This document shows, piece after piece, positions 11,371 through 16,364 of a stretch of 16,364 bases of DNA. The stretch lies in the NCBI GenBank assembly GCA_937934285.1, contig CALHAT010000029.1, positions 1 to 16,364 of the forward strand, read 5' to 3'. The stretch is from Minisyncoccota bacterium (GTDB lineage Bacteria > Patescibacteriota > Minisyncoccia > UBA6257 > HR35). Below the pieces are notes generated by a model. It was given only the letters and a program-made list of their open reading frames with translations. It made no database searches and had not been told where the DNA came from. Each line of letters starts with the position of its first letter. Position 1 is the stretch's first letter. The translations under genes and the position numbers were made by a program.

Positions 11371-14300
11371 TGATTATTGAAAGTAGAATTAGCTAAAGTT
11401 AAAGCAATTTTTTTATTTTCAGTAATGTCAATTATCAAATCAACAACCACAACATTACGGTTGTCTCTTCGCTGGACTGTACCAATAAGATAATAAATTC
11501 TCCCTTCTTTTAGAATCTCGAAATATTTTTCATAAACCTTAGGAAAAAGCATAACTTCAATTTTATTAGTCAAATCTTCAATTTCTAAATAAGCGAAGGG
11601 TTCTTTGTTTTTAGTTAAAACCCTTTTAATTTCGTTAGCAACACCAGCTAAACTAACTTTGCGACCATCTTCCATCTTCAAAATTTCATTAATAGGTTTA
11701 ACTTTATTTTTCAAAAGAGGGGCGAAGTTTGCATAGGGATGACCGGAGAGATAAATACCTAAAAGCTCTTTTTCCCATTTAAGAATTTCTAAAGAGTTAA
11801 TTGGTTTTACGGGTTTCAAGTAAAGATCATTATTCGAAGCGAAAAGTGATTTGGCGTGGTTAAAATTTTTTGTCTTTTGGGAATATTCTAAAAGATAATC
11901 GACATTGCCAATTAAAACTTCTCGAGGATGAAAAGAATCAAAAGCACCAGCTTTGATTAAACTTTCCAAAGATTTTTTATTTAAATCTTTATGTTGAACT
12001 CTTCTTAAAAAATCAGCTAAATTTTGATAAGGACCATTAATTTTTCTTTCTTCCTCAATGAATCTAATTAACGGAGCACCTACATTTTTAATTGATCCCA
12101 AGCCAAATCTAATTTTATTTTCGCCAACGATTGTAAAATGAAAATCGCTTTCGTTTATATCGGGTGGCAGAACTTCAAAATTATATTCTTTTAAATCTTT
12201 TAAATAAAGTTTAACGCGATCGATGTTTTTGGCTTCATTAATCAAACAAGCTGTCAAAAATTCTTTTGTCCAGTAGGTTTTTAAATAAGCAGTATAATAA
12301 CCGATAATAGCATAAGCAACAGAATGACTTTTATTAAAACCATAACGAGCAAAAGGTTCGATTAAATTAGCAATTTTCTCAGTCACCTCTTTCGAAATTC
12401 CATTCTTTATCATTCTATCTTTTAATTTTTGAATTTCACTATCTAACAAACTTTTAATTTTCTTACCGACAGCTTTTCTTAAAACATCAGCTTCAGTTGG
12501 ACTGTAACCAGCAAGTTCTTGGGCTATCTTCATAAGTTGCTCCTGATAAACCATAATTCCATAAGTTTCTTTTAAAATTGGTTCAAGTTTGGGATGAAGA
12601 TAAACAATTTCCTCTTTGCCAAATTTTCTTCTTAAAAAAGCGGGAATAAGTTCCATGGGTCCTGGTCGATAAAGGGCAATTAAAGAAAACAAATCTTCTA
12701 TTTTTTCCGGCTTAATTTTTTTTAAATATTCAGTCATTCCCCGACCCTCGATTTGAAAAAGACCAACGGTTCTCCCTTGTCTTAAAAGAGCATAAACATT
12801 TGGATCATTAAACTCTTGATCAAATGTAACTTTTTGTTGGTATCTTTCCCAAACTAATTTTTGGGTATCCTCGATAATTGAAAGAGTTCTTAAGCCTAAA
12901 ATATCCATTTTTAGAAGACCCAATTCATTGATTGAATACATATCGTATTGAGTAATAATTGTTTTTTCTTCGCCAGGAGCAAATTGTAAAGGTAGATAAT
13001 TGACTAATGGTTCCGGAGTAATAACTAAACCACAAGCATGAACTGAAGCATGTCTGACAACTCCTTCTAATTTTTTAGCCGATTCCAAAATTTCTTTATA
13101 TTTTTTATCCTCGTTTAAAATTTTTTTAATATCAGCTAAATGCTCAGCTTCTTCAAGAGTTAAATTTGGTGGAATGAGTCGAGCTAAGCGATCAACAAAA
13201 GAGAAAGAATAACCTAAAGCTCGACCTGAATCACGAATAGCGGCTCGAGCTGCCATTTTCCCAAAAGTAATAATTTGGGCTACATGATCTTTGCCATATT
13301 TTTCTTTTAAATAATTAAAAACCTTTTCTCGACGTAAATCAGAAAAATCTAAATCAATATCAGGGAACTCAATTCGATCGGGGGTTAAAAATCTTTCAAA
13401 CAAAAGACCGTATTTTAAAGGATTAATTTCGGTAATTTTCAAAAGATAGGCGACTAAACTTCCTGAAACTGAACCACGTCCTGGACCAACCATTAAATTA
13501 TTTTCTTTAGCAAATCTAACAATGTCCCAAACAATCAAAAAATAACTACCGAATTTAGTCTGTTCAATAACTTTCAATTCGTAATCTAACCTATCTTTAA
13601 TCTCTTTATAATTTAAATTTCGATCTTGAACACCTTTTAAACAAAGTTTTCTCAAATAGCTAATTTCGGTTTCTTCATCAGGAACTTTAAACTTAGGCAT
13701 TTTTGTCTTACCCAATTCTATTTCTAAATTACATCTCTCAGCAATTTCTAAAGTATTATCTAAAGCTATGGGTAAATCACGATAAAGTTCATTTATTTTA
13801 CGTTTATCAGCTAAAGAAAAATCATCGCCTCGCATTGTTAATCTCTCCTCCTCGTCAATGTCCTTGCCTGTTTGAATAGCTAAAAAAACATCATGAATAT
13901 GAGCATCTTCACTACGGAGATAATGAACATCATAAGTAGCAACTAAAGGCACTTTTGTCTCCTCAGAAAGCTTAACCAGGGCTGATTTGAGTTTAACTGA
14001 GTCCTCAATTTTAGGGTGATAATCAATTTCTAAGTAAAAATTATTTTTTCCGAAAATATCTAAATACTCAAAAACTTTGTTTTTAGCTAATTCATAATTT
14101 CCTGACAAAATGAATTTTGAGATTTCACTACTGGGGCAACCAGAAAGACAAATCAAACCTTGAGAATGCTCTCTTAAAAGTTCTTTATCGATTCGCGGTT
14201 TATAATAAAAGCCCTCGAGCCAAGCTTTGGTTATTAATTTTATTAAATTTTGATAACCTTGTTCATTTTCAGCTAAAAGAGTTAAATGATAGCTTTTTGA

Positions 14301-14549
14301 ATCAATTCTAGTTGTTTTGTCAAATCTTGATCGAGGTGCTAAGTAAGCTTCAACACCAATAATCGGTTTTAAACCTGCTTTTTTGCTTTTTTTATAGAAC
14401 TCAATTGCTCCATAAAGATTGCCATGGTCAGTTAAAGCTAAAGCGTAATATTCAAGTTCTAAGGCTCTTTTGATAAGATCATCAATTTTAGCTAAACCAT
14501 CTAATAAGCTATAATGAGAATGGGTATGAAGATGAATAAAATCTCTCAT
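11367..14549 (-). CDS. dnaE: DNA polymerase III alpha subunit
   Basis: 1060 residues, replicative C-family polymerase. An N-terminal PHP domain (1-270) keeps likely metal ligands: 'HLHTHSHYS' (H6/H8/H10), 'DHGNL' (41-45), 'GVEAY' (E67), H88, C138 and 'YDVHY' (D207, H209). The polymerase core has 'GPGRGS' (355-360), catalytic D397 and D399 in 'PDIDLDFSD', and D549 in 'LLKMDILGLRTL'. A helix-hairpin-helix region and OB fold (about 965-1044, 'VSLAGVANEIKRV') follow, then the chain ends after 16 more residues, so the tau-binding domain found in the ~1160-residue E. coli protein is absent. A degenerate clamp motif 'AKSLF' is at 899-903. It is first of a dnaE-thpR pair with its own promoter, divergent from rnhB. 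Confidence 0.98.
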   Translation of the reverse strand: MRDFIHLHTHSHYSLLDGLAKIDDLIKRALELEYYALALTDHGNLYGAIEFYKKSKKAGLKPIIGVEAYLAPRSRFDKTTRIDSKSYHLTLLAENEQGYQNLIKLITKAWLEGFYYKPRIDKELLREHSQGLICLSGCPSSEISKFILSGNYELAKNKVFEYLDIFGKNNFYLEIDYHPKIEDSVKLKSALVKLSEETKVPLVATYDVHYLRSEDAHIHDVFLAIQTGKDIDEEERLTMRGDDFSLADKRKINELYRDLPIALDNTLEIAERCNLEIELGKTKMPKFKVPDEETEISYLRKLCLKGVQDRNLNYKEIKDRLDYELKVIEQTKFGSYFLIVWDIVRFAKENNLMVGPGRGSVSGSLVAYLLKITEINPLKYGLLFERFLTPDRIEFPDIDLDFSDLRREKVFNYLKEKYGKDHVAQIITFGKMAARAAIRDSGRALGYSFSFVDRLARLIPPNLTLEEAEHLADIKKILNEDKKYKEILESAKKLEGVVRHASVHACGLVITPEPLVNYLPLQFAPGEEKTIITQYDMYSINELGLLKMDILGLRTLSIIEDTQKLVWERYQQKVTFDQEFNDPNVYALLRQGRTVGLFQIEGRGMTEYLKKIKPEKIEDLFSLIALYRPGPMELIPAFLRRKFGKEEIVYLHPKLEPILKETYGIMVYQEQLMKIAQELAGYSPTEADVLRKAVGKKIKSLLDSEIQKLKDRMIKNGISKEVTEKIANLIEPFARYGFNKSHSVAYAIIGYYTAYLKTYWTKEFLTACLINEAKNIDRVKLYLKDLKEYNFEVLPPDINESDFHFTIVGENKIRFGLGSIKNVGAPLIRFIEEERKINGPYQNLADFLRRVQHKDLNKKSLESLIKAGAFDSFHPREVLIGNVDYLLEYSQKTKNFNHAKSLFASNNDLYLKPVKPINSLEILKWEKELLGIYLSGHPYANFAPLLKNKVKPINEILKMEDGRKVSLAGVANEIKRVLTKNKEPFAYLEIEDLTNKIEVMLFPKVYEKYFEILKEGRIYYLIGTVQRRDNRNVVVVDLIIDITENKKIALTLANSTFNNQ
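14510..14515 (+). promoter_or_regulatory. TATAAT -10 box of rnhB, inside the dnaE 5' end
   Basis: A perfect TATAAT on the plus strand, 16 nt before ATG 14532. The predicted start at about 14522 leaves a 4- to 10-nt leader for ATG 14526 or 14532. No convincing -35. It lies within dnaE codons, so coding constraint could also explain the match. Confidence 0.35.
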
Positions 14550-15194
14550 TTCAAAAAAATTTTAACTAAGAAAAAAACAAAGTCAAGTTTTTGGGTTGTG
14601 GAAAAAAAATTAATCAAAAAACACAAGACAATTTTAGCTATCGATGAAGCCGGTCGAGGCGCTGGTGCTGGTCCATTATCTTTAGGTGCTTTATTTTTAG
14701 ATAAAAATTCTCTAAAAATTTTAGAAAAAAATAAGATTTGTTTTTATGATTCCAAAGTATTAACCGCTGAAGAAAGAAGATTTTTCCTAAAAATTATTAA
14801 AAAATTGGGCTTAGCTCATAAAGCTATCTTGATCAATCATTCTCTAATAGATAAAATGGGCATTAACAAGGCTTTTATTTTAGGAATCAAAAAGCTTCTT
14901 AAATATTTTCAACCCCAGGCCTTAGTAATGGATGGTCTAAAAATCAAAATAAATTTTAAAAATTCTTATTTTTTTATTAAGGGCGATAAAAAACTTGCTT
15001 CCTTAGGTGGTGCCTCGATTTTAGCTAAAACCAAAAGGGATGCTTATATGATAAAAATAGCTAAAAAATATCCTCAGTATCTTTTTGAAGTTCATAAAGG
15101 TTATTTAACCAAAAAACATCTCCAGCTAATTAAAAAATTTGGCGTTATAAAAATCCATCGTCTGTCTTTTCTAAAAAATTTTATTTTGAGATAG
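14532..15194 (+). CDS. rnhB: Ribonuclease HII
   Basis: 220 residues from ATG 14532. The enzyme removes ribonucleotides from RNA-DNA hybrids. The catalytic set is complete: D38-E39 in 'LAIDEAGRG', D134 in 'ALVMDGLK' and D170 in 'ILAKTKRDAYM'. 'DSKVLTAEERR' (73-83), 'LGGASILAK' and the end 'HKGYLTKKH...KIHRLSF' are family blocks. The usual 'GRGPLAGP' reads 'GRGAGAGP'. In-frame ATGs at 14514, 14520 and 14526 are alternatives, and GTG at about 14604 would avoid overlap with dnaE. 14532 is chosen from the -10 position. The 5' ends of rnhB and dnaE overlap head to head by 18 bp, and the 3' end overlaps rplS by 14 bp. Confidence 0.93.
   Translation: MNKISHFKKILTKKKTKSSFWVVEKKLIKKHKTILAIDEAGRGAGAGPLSLGALFLDKNSLKILEKNKICFYDSKVLTAEERRFFLKIIKKLGLAHKAILINHSLIDKMGINKAFILGIKKLLKYFQPQALVMDGLKIKINFKNSYFFIKGDKKLASLGGASILAKTKRDAYMIKIAKKYPQYLFEVHKGYLTKKHLQLIKKFGVIKIHRLSFLKNFILR
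14559..14586 (-). promoter_or_regulatory. Sigma-70 promoter of dnaE
   Basis: On the minus strand TTGACT (14586-14581), a 16-bp spacer, TAAAAT (14564-14559). The start codon is 9 nt beyond the -10, so the predicted leader is about 3 nt. The promoter lies inside the N-terminal codons of divergent rnhB. Confidence 0.6.
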
Positions 15195-15540
15195 AGATCT
15201 TTAGCTTTCTCTTGATTTCTCGAGGATGGAGTTTTCTAATAAAATAGAGTTTGGCTCTTCTTGTTTTAGCTTGACCTAAAATCTCTATTTTCTCAATAAC
15301 TGGTGAATGAAGAGGATAAGTTTTTTCAATCATTTGGCCAGCTGCTTCACCTCTAACAGTTAACATCTTTCTTGTTCCTCCTCCTTTAAGAGCAATTACA
15401 ATACCTTCAAATGGTTGAAAAAATTCTCTTTTAGCTTCTCTAATTTTCTGCCAAACCCGAACATAACTTCCTGTCTTAATCTCTGGCAAATCACTTCTTA
15501 AATATTTTTTTTCAACTAATTGAATTAATTGATGAGTCAT
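15181..15540 (-). CDS. rplS: 50S ribosomal protein bL19
   Basis: 119 residues, normal length. 'LPEIKTGSYVRVWQKIREAKREFFQPFEGIVIA' (18-50) and 'PLHSPVIEKIEILG' with 'RRAKLYFIR' are the L19 signature. The usual 'vRkis.GvGVEr' segment reads 'VRGEAAGQMIEK'. L19 sits at the 30S-50S interface. It follows the nuclease-like gene by 2 bp, in a ligA-nuclease-rplS order instead of the usual rpsP-rimM-trmD-rplS; rpsP lies about 8 kb away in the alpha operon. Confidence 0.96.
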   Translation of the reverse strand: MTHQLIQLVEKKYLRSDLPEIKTGSYVRVWQKIREAKREFFQPFEGIVIALKGGGTRKMLTVRGEAAGQMIEKTYPLHSPVIEKIEILGQAKTRRAKLYFIRKLHPREIKRKLKISISK

Positions 15541-15542
15541 AT

Positions 15543-15851
15543 TTAGATTTTATCATAAATTTTAAATTTTTTTTCTTTATTATCATAAACCCAAAGTTCA
15601 TAAGATATTTTTTTAGGCCTCGGAAGCTTAAAAATTTTTTTTGTTTTGTAGGGTCTTTTCCTTTGTTTTTGAACTTGAATCAATTTTAATTCATTTTTAT
15701 TTAAAGCAATAAGATCGAACAAACCAAAAATATCTTGGGAATGAAATTTAACTTTTGCTGGTTTCCAAACTAAAAATTTTTTCTTCTTTAAAAAATCAAA
15801 AGCAATTTTTTCAATTCTCTGCCCCCTTTTTCTCTTTTGAACTTTTTTCAT
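15543..15851 (-). CDS. PD-(D/E)XK nuclease-like small protein
   Basis: 102 residues, very basic. The layout fits a minimal Holliday-junction-resolvase or YraN-like fold: 'GQRIEKIAFDFLKKKKF' with E14, 'SQDIFGLFDLIAL' with D40 and D46, then 'LKLIQVQKQRK' (55-65). The position of the (D/E)-X-K motif reads Q59-V-Q61 followed by K62, so the metal site is degenerate and catalysis is doubtful. Similar CPR proteins with 'DLFG.fDliai...liQvK' are what I compare it with. It lies between ligA (3-bp gap) and rplS (2-bp gap), without Shine-Dalgarno. The name is inferred from motif order only. Confidence 0.55.
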   Translation of the reverse strand: MKKVQKRKRGQRIEKIAFDFLKKKKFLVWKPAKVKFHSQDIFGLFDLIALNKNELKLIQVQKQRKRPYKTKKIFKLPRPKKISYELWVYDNKEKKFKIYDKI

Positions 15852-15854
15852 TAT

Positions 15855-16364
15855 TCATTCGCGACGATTCGCGCTTATTAATTCATAAAACTCTTCTTCA
15901 CTCATTATTTTAATATTCAATTTTTTTGCTTTTTCTAATTTGGAACCAGGATTTTTGCCAACAACTAAAATAGTTACTCTTTTCGAAATAGTTTCAGTTG
16001 TCTCTGCTCCTAAATCCTCAATAATTCTTTTAGCTTCTTCGCGTGAATATTTTTCCAGCTCGCCAGTAAAAGCAAAAACTTGCCCTTTAAGTGGCTGGGG
16101 TCCCCTAACTTCTTCTTCAATAATTTCAACTCCGACCTCAGTTAATTCTTTTAATAAATTTTTATTTTCTTCATTATTAAACCATTCAAAAACGCTCTGG
16201 CTTACTTTTTCACCAAAACCAGGAATAGCTAAGTAATGAATTGGCTTTAAATCTTGAGTAATTTTAATTAAATCAGCTGGTTTTTTGATTTCTCCTTTGG
16301 TTTTGAAAAAATTGGCTAAAAGTTTAGCATTTTCTTCACCAATATGTAAAATTCCCAAAGAATA
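15855..16364 (-). CDS. ligA: NAD-dependent DNA ligase, C-terminal part
   Basis: 169 residues of the 3' end are visible; the reading frame stays open to the window edge, so the TTG at 16358 is not the true start. The first part is the end of the helix-hairpin-helix domain ('LGILHIGEENAKLLA', 'IPGFGEKVSQSVFEWF'). The BRCT domain follows from 'GPQPLKGQVFAFTGELEKYS' to the end, including 'AKRIIEDLGAETTETISKRV' and 'VGKNPGSKLEKAKKLNIKI'. LigA seals nicks in replication and repair using NAD+. The adenylation lysine lies outside the window. It is first visible gene of the ligA-nuclease-rplS group. Confidence 0.96.
   Translation of the reverse strand, partial: YSLGILHIGEENAKLLANFFKTKGEIKKPADLIKITQDLKPIHYLAIPGFGEKVSQSVFEWFNNEENKNLLKELTEVGVEIIEEEVRGPQPLKGQVFAFTGELEKYSREEAKRIIEDLGAETTETISKRVTILVVGKNPGSKLEKAKKLNIKIMSEEEFYELISANRRE

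Noticed and set aside
14117..14311. Plus-strand open frame inside dnaE
   Set aside because: Antisense to the conserved PHP domain and no family resemblance.
1..16364. CRISPR array, insertion sequence, prophage or integrase
   Set aside because: No spaced direct repeats, transposase, recombinase or phage-like gene was seen; all longer frames are accounted for by cellular genes.

Overview
The window is about 16.4 kb of compact, AT-rich (roughly 27-30% G+C by eye) bacterial chromosome and looks like a Patescibacteria/CPR genome, probably Parcubacteria-like. The reasons are short gene products, almost no intergenic space, very few Shine-Dalgarno sequences, a secreted protein with the 'VDLKANGSD...SWSGSKPSSGS' Ig-like repeat typical of CPR cell-surface proteins, a divergent PD-(D/E)XK protein beside ligA, and a minimal RpoA. 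TGA is a normal stop (dnaE, thpR, rpoA and ligA all end in TGA), so this is not one of the TGA-recoding CPR lineages. The lineage call is inference.

Layout. 1-1047 (-): seryl-tRNA synthetase, 3' end cut by the window edge. 1062-1724 (+): FtsQ/DivIB-like division protein. 1721-1985 (-): a G+C-rich unit made of an extended -10 promoter, an ~87-nt leader that can fold into a large pseudoknot over the ribosome-binding site, and a 53-residue zinc-finger protein. 1989-2947 (-): rpsR and a membrane-anchored alpha/beta hydrolase. 2988-3686 (-): secreted FN3/Ig-like protein. 3797-4336 (+): a self-contained, G+C-rich lipoprotein cassette with consensus promoter, perfect Shine-Dalgarno and strong terminator. 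9635 down to 4309 (-): the alpha ribosomal-protein operon rpmJ-rpsM-rpsK-rpsD-rpoA-rplQ, continuing with almost no gaps into rpsP, an M16 peptidase, an AI-2E-family membrane protein and finally tRNA-Gln(CUG). 9652-10839 (+): archaeal-type phosphoglycerate mutase. 10825-14549 (-): dnaE and thpR. 14532-15194 (+): rnhB. 15181-16364 (-): ligA (partial), a nuclease-like protein, rplS.

Most of the genes are information-processing: translation (serS, seven ribosomal proteins of the 30S and 50S, tRNA-Gln), transcription (rpoA), replication and repair (dnaE, ligA, rnhB) and RNA-end processing (thpR), with a few envelope genes (ftsQ-like, hydrolase, lipoprotein, secreted Ig-like, AI-2E, M16) inserted between them.

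Two themes link the region. RpoA ends after its N-terminal domain, so UP-element and activator contacts through the alpha-CTD are not available. In keeping with that, four promoters here carry a full TGnTATAAT extended -10, and several -10 boxes sit 6-9 nt before the start codon, which predicts leaderless or nearly leaderless mRNAs. The clearest exception is the zinc-finger gene, whose leader is two long interlocked stems (up to 14 and 11 bp) with G-U wobbles that pair only in the minus-strand RNA. This is the best candidate for an undescribed regulatory element in the window.
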